From NCBI GenBank assembly GCA_015066405.1, contig SVOM01000001.1:1-64000 (forward strand): a DNA stretch of 64,000 nt, in the 5' to 3' direction. This DNA is from Oscillospiraceae bacterium (lineage in GTDB: Bacteria; Bacillota; Clostridia; Oscillospirales; Acutalibacteraceae). The position numbers were made by a program, and so were the translations under genes. This document shows positions 24,323 through 33,117 of the stretch, piece by piece (within the stretch, counting starts at the first letter, position 1; every line of letters starts with the position of its first letter). The notes beneath the pieces are model-generated. The model made no database searches, was not told where the DNA came from, and saw only the letters and a program-made list of their open reading frames with translations.

Positions 24323-26047
24323 ATGACAAAGACCATGAAAATTTTGACAGTTGTATTCGTACTTGTACTGTCGCTTACAATGTTTGCATTCTCTGCCTCT
24401 GCTACCGAAGCGGTTGATTATACCGATTATGACACGGCGGTAGAGTATTTGGATGCATATACAGACAACAGCAATTCGGATGAGAATTTTGCCGAGAATT
24501 CAGCCACAGCGCTTGAGACAGTTAGGAAAGAAATTCCTTTATTCGCAACGTTTTGGGCACTCGTACCCCCGATTATTGCCATTGTTTTAGCACTTATAAC
24601 AAAAGAGGTTTATTCTTCGCTCTTTATAGGTATTTTGGTGGGTGGTTTGTTTAGCGCTAACTTTAGCGCAACAAAAACACTCGATGTTGTTACCAACACA
24701 GGCTTTATTAATGCCGTTTCAGGCACAGCAGGTATATTTATATTCCTTGTATTGCTCGGCGTGCTTGTAGCTTTGCTTAACAAATCAGGCGGTTCTGCGG
24801 CATTCGGTCGTTGGGCTGAAAAACATATTCACACAAAGGTAGGCGCTTCACTTGCAACGTTTGTGCTCGGTGTGCTTATCTTTATTGATGACTATTTTAA
24901 CTGCTTGACAGTGGGTTCAGTTATGCGGCCTGTTACCGACCGCAACAAAATTTCCCGTGCAAAGTTAGCATTTCTTATTGATGCTACTGCGGCTCCTGTT
25001 TGTATGATAGCTCCTATCTCGTCTTGGGCGGCTGCCGTTTCGGGCTATGCTCCCGAGGGCGAAGGTCTTAAGCTATTTATTGAAGCTATTCCGTATAATT
25101 TCTATTCGTTACTTACGTTTGTATTTATTATCACAATAACTCTTATGAAATTTGATTACGGCCCAATGAAGCTGCACGAAGCTAATGCTCAAAATGGCGA
25201 CCTTTTCACAACCGGTAAGGATGATATTGCAAAGGAAGAAACCGTAGAAGAAAATCCCAAAGGCAAAATTATTGATCTTGTGTTACCCGTAGTTATTCTT
25301 ATTGCGGTTTGTATTTTAGCCTTGGTTTATAACGGTAACGGCAACAGCTTTGCAGGATTAAACTTTATTGATGCTTTCTCTAATACAGATTCAACCGTTG
25401 GTCTGCCTTGGGGCGCATTAGTGGCTGTTCTTATAGCTATTGCTTACTTCGTTATCCGCCGTGTTGTTAGCTTTAAAGCAGCTATGAACTGTGTTCCCGC
25501 GGGCTTTAAAGCAATGGTGCCTGCCATAATTATTCTAACAATGGCAACCGCACTTAAGAATATGACAACTATGCTCGGCGCAAAGGTTTTTGTAGCACAG
25601 CTTATGGAAAATGCGGCAGCGGGACTTGATAAGCTTTTACCTGCAATTATATTTATTGTTGCTTGTGTTTTGGCTTTTGCAACAGGTACATCGTGGGGTA
25701 CCTTCGGTATACTAATCCCCATCGTTACGGCAATTTTCCCGAACGACCACACCCTTATGATAATCGGTATTTCGGCTTGCCTTGCAGGTGCTGTTTGCGG
25801 CGACCACTGCTCACCGATTTCGGACACAACCATTATGTCATCCGCAGGTGCACAGTGCAATCACTTGAACCACGTATCAACGCAGTTGCCTTATGCTATA
25901 ACAGTTGCGTGCGTTTCATTTGTGAACTTTATTATCGCACCCTTTATAAAGAATGCTTGGATTTGTTTGCCAATAGGTATTGTAAGTATGGTGCTTACCA
26001 TATTTGTTATTAAACTCATTACAAGCAAAAAACAGGTTGCTGTTTAG
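24323..26047 (+). CDS. NhaC-family Na+/H+ antiporter (MleN-like)
   Basis: 574 residues with about eleven to twelve membrane helices. Conserved NhaC blocks: FIDDYFNCLTVGSVMRPVTD, ISSWAAAVSGY, ATGTSWGTFGI and CGDHCSPISDTTIMSSAGAQC. Family members exchange Na+ for H+ or couple malate/lactate exchange to Na+. Unusually, a signal-peptide-like segment (about 8-30, ending FSASATEA) and an acidic linker (about 30-65) precede the first family helix. ATG 24323 follows AAAGGTGGGG. A hairpin terminator closes the gene. Confidence 0.9.
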   Translation: MTKTMKILTVVFVLVLSLTMFAFSASATEAVDYTDYDTAVEYLDAYTDNSNSDENFAENSATALETVRKEIPLFATFWALVPPIIAIVLALITKEVYSSLFIGILVGGLFSANFSATKTLDVVTNTGFINAVSGTAGIFIFLVLLGVLVALLNKSGGSAAFGRWAEKHIHTKVGASLATFVLGVLIFIDDYFNCLTVGSVMRPVTDRNKISRAKLAFLIDATAAPVCMIAPISSWAAAVSGYAPEGEGLKLFIEAIPYNFYSLLTFVFIITITLMKFDYGPMKLHEANAQNGDLFTTGKDDIAKEETVEENPKGKIIDLVLPVVILIAVCILALVYNGNGNSFAGLNFIDAFSNTDSTVGLPWGALVAVLIAIAYFVIRRVVSFKAAMNCVPAGFKAMVPAIIILTMATALKNMTTMLGAKVFVAQLMENAAAGLDKLLPAIIFIVACVLAFATGTSWGTFGILIPIVTAIFPNDHTLMIIGISACLAGAVCGDHCSPISDTTIMSSAGAQCNHLNHVSTQLPYAITVACVSFVNFIIAPFIKNAWICLPIGIVSMVLTIFVIKLITSKKQVAV

Positions 26048-26063
26048 TAATACTTGAAAAATT

Positions 26064-26103
26064 AAAGCGTTGCATCTATAATAAGGATGCAACGCTTTTT
26101 ATT
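26064..26103 (+). terminator. Rho-independent terminator
   Basis: AAAGCGTTGCATC (26064-26076), nine-base loop, GATGCAACGCTTT (26086-26098), T run. Confidence 0.93.
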
Positions 26104-26114
26104 TTAGGAGTATT

Positions 26115-26936
26115 ATGGAAAGACATATTGAAATTGAAAGAAGCATTATAAAAAAATACCGCAAAAGTATTTGGAATAATTTTGTGGGTGCAGTTAAGGA
26201 ATATGAGCTGATAAGAGAAAACGATAAAATTGCCGTTTGTATTTCGGGCGGTAAGGACTCGGTATTGCTCGCAAAATGTATGCAGGAATTATGTAGGCAT
26301 AGCGAGGTGCCGTTTTCACTCGAGTTTATCGTTATGGACCCCGGCTATAAACCCGAAAACCGCACACTGATAGAATATAATGCGAAGCTTTTAAATATAC
26401 CAATACATATATTTGAAAGCAATATTTTTGATGTTGTAACCGAGGTTACGGGCTCGCCCTGTTATTTGTGTGCCAGAATGCGCCGCGGGTATCTTTACAG
26501 CGAAGCCAAGAAGCTTGGCTGCAATAAAATTGCACTCGGCCATCATTTTGATGATGCTATCGAAACTTTACTTATGAGTATGATGTATTCGAGTGAAATC
26601 AAAACCATGCTACCAAAGCTTCACAGCACTAATTTTGAGGGAATGGAGCTTATACGTCCGCTTTATAAGGTAAAAGAGCGCGATATTATATCGTGGGCTA
26701 ATTATAACGGACTTGAATTTTTACAGTGCGCCTGCAAGTTTACCGAGGCGGGTATGCAAAATGAAGAGCTATCAAAACGCAAGGAAACCAAGAAAATCAT
26801 TGCCGAAATCAGAAAAATAAATCCCGAAATGGATGATAATGTTTTCCGCAGTATGCACAACGTAAATTTAGCGCAAATTGTGGGGTATAGGGACGCCGAC
26901 AAGGGCGAAAAGCATCTTTTCACAGAAAAATATTAA
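26115..26936 (+). CDS. TtcA-like PP-loop tRNA thiolation protein
   Basis: 273 residues. PP-loop ATP-binding motif SGGKDS (about 45-50), then CxxC in GSPCYLCARMRR and ALGHHFDDAIETLLM, the signature of the TtcA/TtuA group that adenylates and thiolates a tRNA base. A further cysteine in QCACKFTEAG may help bind a cluster. The precise base (2-thiocytidine-32 or other) is not decided by sequence alone. It stands alone between two terminators. Confidence 0.85.
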   Translation: MERHIEIERSIIKKYRKSIWNNFVGAVKEYELIRENDKIAVCISGGKDSVLLAKCMQELCRHSEVPFSLEFIVMDPGYKPENRTLIEYNAKLLNIPIHIFESNIFDVVTEVTGSPCYLCARMRRGYLYSEAKKLGCNKIALGHHFDDAIETLLMSMMYSSEIKTMLPKLHSTNFEGMELIRPLYKVKERDIISWANYNGLEFLQCACKFTEAGMQNEELSKRKETKKIIAEIRKINPEMDDNVFRSMHNVNLAQIVGYRDADKGEKHLFTEKY

Positions 26937-26940
26937 AACG

Positions 26941-26970
26941 AAAAGCACCGAAAATTCGGTGCTTTTTAAT
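26941..26970. terminator. Bidirectional terminator
   Basis: AAAAGCACCGAA (26941-26952), short loop, TTCGGTGCTTTT (26955-26966), T run. It lies between the TtcA-like gene and the convergent lipoprotein gene. Confidence 0.9.
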
Positions 26971-26983
26971 TAATATATTTTTG

Positions 26984-27373
26984 TTAAGCGTTTAGTGTTG
27001 AATTTAGAATCAATATATATTCATTAGTTATTTTATTCGCTTCTGTATAGTATATATTGGTGAGTTTTTGCACCCAATCTTTGTATGTACTCTCATTATC
27101 GTTATTACTTGTTTTAATTTCGGCCATTTTTTGAGTACCTTCCGCCAAAAGATCGTTAAGCAGGTTTATCTTTTGTTTATAAAGCTTAGATAACTTAGCA
27201 GTGTCAGTAATCTCAGAACCTTCGCTTTTAAATTCTTTAACGAGTTGTGAAGATGCTTCTTGGAACTTAACGGTGTATTCATCTAAAACGCTTTGATAGG
27301 TTTGTCCGCCGCATCCTGCGAAAATGCACAAAACTATCAATGCAGTCAAACAAATTATTGAAAACTTTTTCAT
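26984..27373 (-). CDS. Predicted lipoprotein of unknown function
   Basis: 129 residues. A basic start (MKK), a hydrophobic stretch and the lipobox FAGC (C21) mark a lipoprotein signal peptide, so the mature protein should be anchored on the outer face of the membrane. The rest is helical, charged and coiled-coil-like with no known motif. Its promoter is a perfect TTGACA-N17-TATAAT carrying a probable operator, next to a divergent XRE regulator gene. AAGGAG precedes the start. No homologue is recognised. Confidence 0.75.
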   Translation of the reverse strand: MKKFSIICLTALIVLCIFAGCGGQTYQSVLDEYTVKFQEASSQLVKEFKSEGSEITDTAKLSKLYKQKINLLNDLLAEGTQKMAEIKTSNNDNESTYKDWVQKLTNIYYTEANKITNEYILILNSTLNA

Positions 27374-27396
27374 ATTTTCTTCTCCTTAAAATAAAT

Positions 27397-27412
27397 ATAC
27401 CAAATCGGGATA
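27397..27412. promoter_or_regulatory. Operator candidate, site 1
   Basis: ATACCAAATCGGGATA, an imperfect dyad. It is a direct repeat of site 2 with three differences, 24 bases apart start to start, just downstream of the predicted lipoprotein transcript start. Confidence 0.55.
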
Positions 27413-27417
27413 TTTAT

Positions 27418-27446
27418 ATTATACCAATATGGGATAATAATGTCAA
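27418..27446 (-). promoter_or_regulatory. Consensus promoter of the lipoprotein gene, overlapped by operator site 2
   Basis: Minus strand TTGACA (27441-27446), 17 bases, TATAAT (27418-27423). Operator site 2, ATACCAATATGGGATA (27421-27436), fills the spacer and part of the -10, so a bound repressor would block RNA polymerase. Confidence 0.8.
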
Positions 27447-27458
27447 GGGGGAGATTTT

Positions 27459-27665
27459 ATGAGATTGAAAGAAATAAGAAAATCGAAAGGCATTTCCCAG
27501 TTAAAGTTAGCATTAGATTTAAACACAAACCAAAACACCATAAGCCGATATGAAACGGGGGAACGTGAGCCCGGAATTACTGAGCTTATAAAAATAGCCG
27601 ATTATTTTAATGTTTCGGTGGACTATTTACTTGAGCGTACAAATAACCCTGATATAAAAAAATAA
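27459..27665 (+). CDS. XRE-family helix-turn-helix regulator
   Basis: 68 residues, a single HTH domain: LKEIRKSKGISQLKLALDLN, recognition helix region TNQNTISRYETGEREPG, then ELIKIADYFNVSVDYLLER, a textbook XRE/HTH_3 protein. There is no effector domain. It is divergent from the lipoprotein gene across 85 bases holding two similar operator candidates, so it probably represses that gene and itself. GGGGGAG lies five bases before ATG. Confidence 0.93.
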   Translation: MRLKEIRKSKGISQLKLALDLNTNQNTISRYETGEREPGITELIKIADYFNVSVDYLLERTNNPDIKK

Positions 27666-27688
27666 GCCGTGAACAGCGGCTTTTTTGT
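27664..27688 (+). terminator. Terminator of the XRE gene
   Basis: AAGCCG (27664-27669), seven-base loop, CGGCTT (27677-27682), T run to 27686. Confidence 0.75.
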
Positions 27689-27718
27689 ATTATAAAATGG
27701 TGGAAAGCACAAGATTTT

Positions 27719-27890
27719 AGTGATATTCTGTGCTATGCACAGAGTGATATTATGCCTTTCGGCATAGTGATATTTCTGTTATGCAGAAGTGATATTATAT
27801 TCGCTCTTAAAACTTGCGAAGCGAATATCACTTGGACTTTAGTCCAAATATCATTGCGGAGCAATATCACTCGCCGAAGGCGAATATAAC
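27719..27890. repeat. Multi-hairpin palindromic repeat element
   Basis: Four copies of GTGATAT (starting 27720, 27744, 27767, 27789) separate short hairpins (27727-27743, 27751-27766, 27774-27788). A central longer hairpin (27797-27828) leads to a mirror half with ATATCAC/ATATCA units and three more hairpins (27832-27847, 27853-27865, 27872-27882). The whole could fold into a large cruciform with side stems. There is no protein-coding frame. It fills the space between the XRE gene and tRNA-Leu. Confidence 0.8.
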
Positions 27891-27892
27891 TG

Positions 27893-27926
27893 AAAAACTC
27901 CTTGTTCTTTGGAACAAGGAGTTTTT
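27893..27926 (-). terminator. Terminator of tRNA-Leu
   Basis: 15-base stem (27893-27907 with 27912-27926), loop of four, A and T runs on both flanks; directly after the tRNA 3' end on the minus strand. Confidence 0.9.
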
Positions 27927-27927
27927 C

Positions 27928-28014
27928 TGGTGCCGCTGACCGGACTTGAACCGGTACGGTATTGCTACCGAGGGATTTTAAGTCCCTTGTGTCTGCCTAT
28001 TCCACCACAGCGGC
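27928..28014 (-). tRNA. tRNA-Leu (anticodon UAA)
   Basis: 87 bases including an encoded CCA. The acceptor arms GCCGCTG/CAGCGGC pair, the anticodon stem GGGA/TCCC holds the loop CTTAAAA with TAA, a long variable arm (CGGTAGCAATACCG) marks a class II tRNA, and the T arm is CCGGTTCAAGTCCGG. It reads UUA/UUG leucine codons. Confidence 0.97.
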
Positions 28015-28043
28015 ATACTATATTGAATTTAAGCACATAGAAT

Positions 28044-28072
28044 ATGTTAATTTATTTTGCCCGATTTGTCAA
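28044..28072 (-). promoter_or_regulatory. Promoter of tRNA-Leu
   Basis: Minus strand TTGACA (28067-28072), 17 bases, TAACAT (28044-28049). Confidence 0.75.
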
Positions 28073-28084
28073 GTGTTTTTTGAT

Positions 28085-28132
28085 AAAAGCGGCGGTTGAA
28101 AGTTAAATTTTTCACTTTCAACCGCCGCTTTT
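28085..28132 (-). terminator. Terminator of the purine operon
   Basis: Perfect 19-base stem (28085-28103 with 28114-28132) directly after the purL stop. The U run on the minus strand is short (TTTT). Confidence 0.85.
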
Positions 28133-28137
28133 AAAAA

Positions 28138-31100
28138 TTATTTAAAATAGCGAACTGCAGCGCGGAACATATTTATATCATAGTTACCGGGAACATTCTT
28201 ATAAAGTCCATCGCCAATACGCTCACTGTGTCCCATCTTACCGAATACACGGCCATCGGGGGATGTGATACCTTCTATAGCGTACATAGAATCGTTGGGG
28301 TTAAAGCGTATATCACTTGTGGCGTTACCCTCAAGGTCAACATACTGCGTTGCGATTTGTCCGTTTGCGGCTAATTCCTGAATTAGCTTTTCATCCGCAA
28401 TAAAGCGACCTTCGCCGTGTGAAATCGGCACGTTGTAAACCTCGCCAACGTTTGTGTAGCTAAGCCACGGAGATTTGTTTGAAGCAATGCGCGTTCTAAC
28501 AATTCTCGACTGGTGGCGCGCTATGGTATTAAATGTAAGTGTTGGGCAGTTTTCATCGGTATCGATAATCTTGCCGTATGGAACAAGGCCAAGTTTTATG
28601 AGTGCTTGGAAGCCGTTGCAAATACCGCACATAAGTCCATCACGGTTATCGAGCAAGTCGGTTACGCCCTCTTTAATGGCGGCATTGCGGAAGAACGCAG
28701 TAATAAACTTACCGCTGCCATCGGGCTCATCTCCACCCGAGAAACCACCGGGAATAAAGATTGCCTGACTCTTTTTGATTTCCTCAGCAAACTGTTCTAC
28801 ACTGCGGGAAATACCCTCGGAGGAAAGGTTATTGATAACCATAATCTTGGGCTCTGCGCCTGCATCTCTTACAGCTTTTGCCGAATCAAATTCGCAGTTT
28901 GTACCGGGGAATGCAGGGATAAGAATTTGCGGCTTGGCAACCTTTATAGCGGGAGCGGGATAAGAGGAAGCCGAGAAATTAAAGTTTTGCATATTCTTCT
29001 CTTTATTTTCGATATTACAGCTGTAAACACTTTCAAGCTTATCTTCATAAATACCGAGAAGCTCCGCTAAATCAATTTGTTCATCTTTAAGGGTTATAGC
29101 ACCGTTATCGGTTACTGTACCAATTACAGTGGCACCCTCAATATCACTTGTTGTTTCAAGCACAAATCCGCCGTAGTTATAGCTGAAAATATCCTGGGTT
29201 AAAATGCTGTCATCATACTTAAAGCCTAACTTATTACCGAAGCACATTTTCATAACCGCCTCGGCGATACCGCCAAGACCTACAGTATAAGCCGATACGG
29301 CTTTACCGCTCTTTAATGCGTTTGTAACAACATCAAAATTTTTGATAAGGGCATCTGCTTTAGGCAGATTATCATCATCATAAATTACGGGTAGGAATAC
29401 AACCTTGTTGCCCGCCTTTTTAAATTCGGGAGAAACAACATCCTGTGTTTTGCCCGTTGTAACGGCAAAGGAAACGAGTGTGGGCGGTACATCGAGGTCC
29501 TCGAACGAGCCGCTCATAGAGTCCTTACCGCCGATAGAACCGATACCAAAATCCAACTGTGCTTTAAATGCGCCAAGCAAAGCGGCCAAAGGTTTACCCC
29601 AGCGTTTGCCATCCTTTCTCGGATGCTCAAAATATTCTTGGAAGGTAAGATACACATCCTCAAATTTAGCACCCGTAGCAATAAGCTTTGCTACCGATTC
29701 CACAACGGCTAAATATGCGCCGTGGTAGGGAGAAGCTGACATAATAAAGGGGTTGTAGCCCCAAGCCATAAAGGAGCAGTCATCGGTGTGTTTTTTCTCA
29801 ACCGATACCTTTTGTACCATTGCCTGTATCGGTGTTAACTGGTGCTTACCGCCAAACGGCATAAGCACAGTGCCAGCGCCTATGGTTGAGTCAAAACGTT
29901 CGGAAAGGCCGCGCTTTGAGCAAATGTTTAAGTCATCGGCTATTTTCTTATAATTTTCGGTAAATCCGCCTGTTACCGCCTTTTTATAATCAGCGGCAGC
30001 TACAGGGGTTATATCAATATGCTTATCAGCGCCGTTGGAATTTAAGAATTCACGGCTGATATCTACTATTTTTTTGCCGTTCCAGTTCATAACGAGGCGT
30101 GGCTCGGCTTTAACTACTGCAACGGGGAATGCTTGTAGGTTCTCCTCGTTTGCGAGTTTTAAGAAGTTTTCTACGTTGTGCGGCTCAATAACAACCGCCA
30201 TACGCTCTTGCGATTCGCTGATAGCAAGCTCGGTGCCGTCAAGACCTTCATACTTTTTGGGTACTGCGTTTAAGTCAATTTCAAGTCCGTCAGCGAGTTC
30301 GCCGATAGCAACCGATACACCGCCTGCGCCAAAGTCATTACAACGCTTAATCATGCGAGTCGCCTCGGGGTTACGGAATAGGCGTTGTAGTTTTCTTTCT
30401 TCGGGTGCGTTACCTTTTTGTACCTCGGCACCGCAGGTTTCAACCGACTGTGCAGTGTGCGCCTTGGAGGAACCGGTAGCACCGCCTATACCATCGCGAC
30501 CTGTTGAGCCGCCGAGTAATATTACAATATCTCCTGGGGAGGGAACTTCTCTTCTTACGTTTTCAGCGGGAGCGGCGGCAATAACTGCGCCGATTTCCAT
30601 ACGCTTTGCGGCATAGCCCGGGTGGTAAATTTCATCTACAATACCGGTAGCGAGACCTATTTGGTTACCATAGGAAGAATAACCTGCAGCGGCAGTTGTA
30701 ACTATTTTGCGCTGCGGTAATTTACCCTTAATGGTTTCATTAACAGGCTTTAACGGGTCAGCGGCACCCGTTACACGCATAGCGCCGTAAACATAGGCAC
30801 GGCCCGAGAGCGGGTCGCGAATTGCACCGCCAATACAAGTAGCCGCACCACCAAAGGGTTCAATTTCGGTGGGGTGGTTATGCGTTTCGTTTTTAAAGAG
30901 CAGGAGCCACGGCTCAGTCTTACCGTCAACATCAACATCAATTTTAACAGTACAAGCGTTGATTTCTTCCGACTCATCAAGCTTGTCGAGCTTACCTTGA
31001 GTTTTCAGGTATTTAACCGCAACAGTTGCGATATCCATAAGGCAAATCGGTTTAGTACGTCCGAGTTCCCCGCGAACACGGATGTATTCATCGTATGCAT

Positions 31101-31827
31101 CCTGCAAAAGCTTATCTTCAAACTTAACCGAATCAATAACAGTTAAGAATGTGGTGTGGCGGCAGTGGTCCGACCAATATGTATCTATCATACGGATTTC
31201 GGTAATGGTAGGATTACGTTTTTCGCTCTTAAAATAGTCTTGGCAAAATGCGATATCATCAGCATCCATTGCAAGACCATAATCGCTGACAAATTTTTCG
31301 AGTGCGGCTCTATCTAAATCAATAAAGCCGTCAAGTGTTTTAACCGTTGTGGGAATTTCGTAATTAGCCTTTAATGTTTCGTATTTTTCGAAGCTTGCTT
31401 CTCTTGATTCAACGGGGTTAATAACGTATTTTTTAATCTCGTTAATATCGGCATCGGTAAGGTCGCCATAAAGCGCATAAATCTTGGCAGTGCGAACTAA
31501 CGGGCGGTCAAGACATGAGATAATTTGAATACACTGTGCGGCCGAATCTGCGCGCTGGTCAAACTGTCCCGGCAAAAACTCAACCGCAAAAGCGGCAGCA
31601 CCCGATAAATCAACTTCATCGGTTACTATATCGAGCTGTGGCTCGGAAAATACGGTGCCCTTAGCATACTCGAATAATTCTTCGGTAATATTCTCCGCAT
31701 CATAGCGGTTGATTACTCTAACATCGGTAAGTCCCTTAATGCCAAGCAGTGCGGTAGCATCCGAGAAGAGTGCTTTCGCTTCATGTGCGAGTTCTTTTTT
31801 CTTTTCTACATATACTCTATAAACCAT
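28138..31827 (-). CDS. purL: Phosphoribosylformylglycinamidine synthase, single-chain
   Basis: 1229 residues. It joins the PurS-like N-terminus, the duplicated AIRS-type synthase core (SDHCRHTTFLTVI, FKNETHNHPTEIEPFGGAATCIGG, FGAGGVSVAIGELADG) and a C-terminal class I glutamine amidotransferase (FPGTNCEFDSAKA, nucleophile in MCGICNGFQ, final HSER). It makes FGAM from FGAR, ATP and glutamine. This is the long form, unlike the separate PurS/PurQ/PurL of Bacillus. The start is immediately next to the purD stop, with GGAGGAG upstream. It is the last gene of the operon. Confidence 0.97.
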   Translation of the reverse strand: MVYRVYVEKKKELAHEAKALFSDATALLGIKGLTDVRVINRYDAENITEELFEYAKGTVFSEPQLDIVTDEVDLSGAAAFAVEFLPGQFDQRADSAAQCIQIISCLDRPLVRTAKIYALYGDLTDADINEIKKYVINPVESREASFEKYETLKANYEIPTTVKTLDGFIDLDRAALEKFVSDYGLAMDADDIAFCQDYFKSEKRNPTITEIRMIDTYWSDHCRHTTFLTVIDSVKFEDKLLQDAYDEYIRVRGELGRTKPICLMDIATVAVKYLKTQGKLDKLDESEEINACTVKIDVDVDGKTEPWLLLFKNETHNHPTEIEPFGGAATCIGGAIRDPLSGRAYVYGAMRVTGAADPLKPVNETIKGKLPQRKIVTTAAAGYSSYGNQIGLATGIVDEIYHPGYAAKRMEIGAVIAAAPAENVRREVPSPGDIVILLGGSTGRDGIGGATGSSKAHTAQSVETCGAEVQKGNAPEERKLQRLFRNPEATRMIKRCNDFGAGGVSVAIGELADGLEIDLNAVPKKYEGLDGTELAISESQERMAVVIEPHNVENFLKLANEENLQAFPVAVVKAEPRLVMNWNGKKIVDISREFLNSNGADKHIDITPVAAADYKKAVTGGFTENYKKIADDLNICSKRGLSERFDSTIGAGTVLMPFGGKHQLTPIQAMVQKVSVEKKHTDDCSFMAWGYNPFIMSASPYHGAYLAVVESVAKLIATGAKFEDVYLTFQEYFEHPRKDGKRWGKPLAALLGAFKAQLDFGIGSIGGKDSMSGSFEDLDVPPTLVSFAVTTGKTQDVVSPEFKKAGNKVVFLPVIYDDDNLPKADALIKNFDVVTNALKSGKAVSAYTVGLGGIAEAVMKMCFGNKLGFKYDDSILTQDIFSYNYGGFVLETTSDIEGATVIGTVTDNGAITLKDEQIDLAELLGIYEDKLESVYSCNIENKEKNMQNFNFSASSYPAPAIKVAKPQILIPAFPGTNCEFDSAKAVRDAGAEPKIMVINNLSSEGISRSVEQFAEEIKKSQAIFIPGGFSGGDEPDGSGKFITAFFRNAAIKEGVTDLLDNRDGLMCGICNGFQALIKLGLVPYGKIIDTDENCPTLTFNTIARHQSRIVRTRIASNKSPWLSYTNVGEVYNVPISHGEGRFIADEKLIQELAANGQIATQYVDLEGNATSDIRFNPNDSMYAIEGITSPDGRVFGKMGHSERIGDGLYKNVPGNYDINMFRAAVRYFK

Positions 31828-33099
31828 TTATTTCTCCTCCGTCGCTTTTAATGCCTTAGCACCTATATCATTTCGTTTATATGCGTTTTCAAAGTGAATT
31901 TTTTCGGTAAGCTTATATGCTTTATCAATAGCACTTTTAAGTGTATCGCCTATAGCGGTAGCACCAAGCACTCGGCCACCATTTGTAAGCAGCTTGCCGT
32001 TCTCACACTTTGCGCCTGCAATATAAACATTGTCGGCTATTTGCTTATCAATGGTAATTTCATAGCCCTTTTTATAGCCTTCGGGATAGCCTTTGGATGC
32101 CATAATTACGCAACAAGCGTGTTTATTCTTAAACTTAACCTCGGTGTCTTTAAGAGTACCATAGGTAGTGGCTTTCATAACAGTGAGCAAATCACTCTCG
32201 AGTAGCGGTAATACAACCTGTGTTTCGGGGTCGCCAAAACGGCAGTTATATTCGATAACCTTAGGTCCCTTTTCTGTTAGCATAAGTCCGAAATAAAGGC
32301 ATCCCTTAAAGGTTCGACCTTCCGCGTTCATAGCATTTATAGTTGGCAAGAAAATGGTTTCCATACACTGCTTTGCTATGTCCTCGGTGTAGTAGGGGTT
32401 GGGGGCTACAGTACCCATACCGCCTGTATTGAGGCCTGTATCGTTATCTCCCGCGCGCTTATGGTCCATGGATGACACCATAGGCACTATAGTTTCGCCA
32501 TCGGTAAAGGAAAGCACCGATACTTCGGGTCCCGTTAAAAATTCTTCAATTACAATGCTGTCGCCGCTCTTGCCGAACATTTTGTCCTGCATCATAGAGA
32601 TTACGGCCTTTTTTGCTTCATCTCTTGTGTTGGCGATAATAACGCCCTTACCGAGTGCCAAGCCATCAGCCTTGATAACGGTAGGGATGGGGGCTGTTTC
32701 TAAATACTCAAGCGCCGCCGCCATATCGGTAAAAACTTCATACTCGGCAGTGGGAATTGAATATTTTTTCATAAGATTTTTAGAGAAAACCTTACTGCCC
32801 TCAATTATAGCCGCATTGGCTTTCGGTCCAAAACAGGGGATACCCTTTTCTTCCAAAGCATCCACGCAACCTGCAACGAGCGGGTCATCAGGTGCTACAA
32901 CGGCATAATCTATTTTATTGTTTACCGCAAATTCTGCTATTTTGTCGGTATCGGTGCCAACAATGTCAACCAGTGTAGCATCCGCTACCATACCGCCGTT
33001 ACCGGGGGCCGCAAAAATTTCGGTAATCTCTTTATTAGTCTTTAATTTTTTTATGATGGCGTGTTCTCTTCCGCCACCACCAACAACTAAAATCTTCAT
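31828..33099 (-). CDS. purD: Phosphoribosylamine-glycine ligase
   Basis: 423 residues. N-terminal VVGGGGREHAII, ATP-grasp domain with TVIKADGLALGKGVIIA and IEEFLTGPEVSVL, metal-binding end EYNCRFGDPETQVVLP. It joins glycine to phosphoribosylamine, the step after PurF. Full length. It lies between purH and purL with 18 bases to purH and none to purL. Confidence 0.97.
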   Translation of the reverse strand: MKILVVGGGGREHAIIKKLKTNKEITEIFAAPGNGGMVADATLVDIVGTDTDKIAEFAVNNKIDYAVVAPDDPLVAGCVDALEEKGIPCFGPKANAAIIEGSKVFSKNLMKKYSIPTAEYEVFTDMAAALEYLETAPIPTVIKADGLALGKGVIIANTRDEAKKAVISMMQDKMFGKSGDSIVIEEFLTGPEVSVLSFTDGETIVPMVSSMDHKRAGDNDTGLNTGGMGTVAPNPYYTEDIAKQCMETIFLPTINAMNAEGRTFKGCLYFGLMLTEKGPKVIEYNCRFGDPETQVVLPLLESDLLTVMKATTYGTLKDTEVKFKNKHACCVIMASKGYPEGYKKGYEITIDKQIADNVYIAGAKCENGKLLTNGGRVLGATAIGDTLKSAIDKAYKLTEKIHFENAYKRNDIGAKALKATEEK

Positions 33100-33117
33100 T
33101 TTAAAACCTCAGGAATA

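Noticed and set aside
27719-27890. CRISPR array
   Set aside because: The repeated unit is only seven bases, the spacers are hairpins and the orientation flips halfway.
28475-30616. Several long plus-strand frames within purL
   Set aside because: They are antisense to a protein with all family motifs and show no starts or family similarity.
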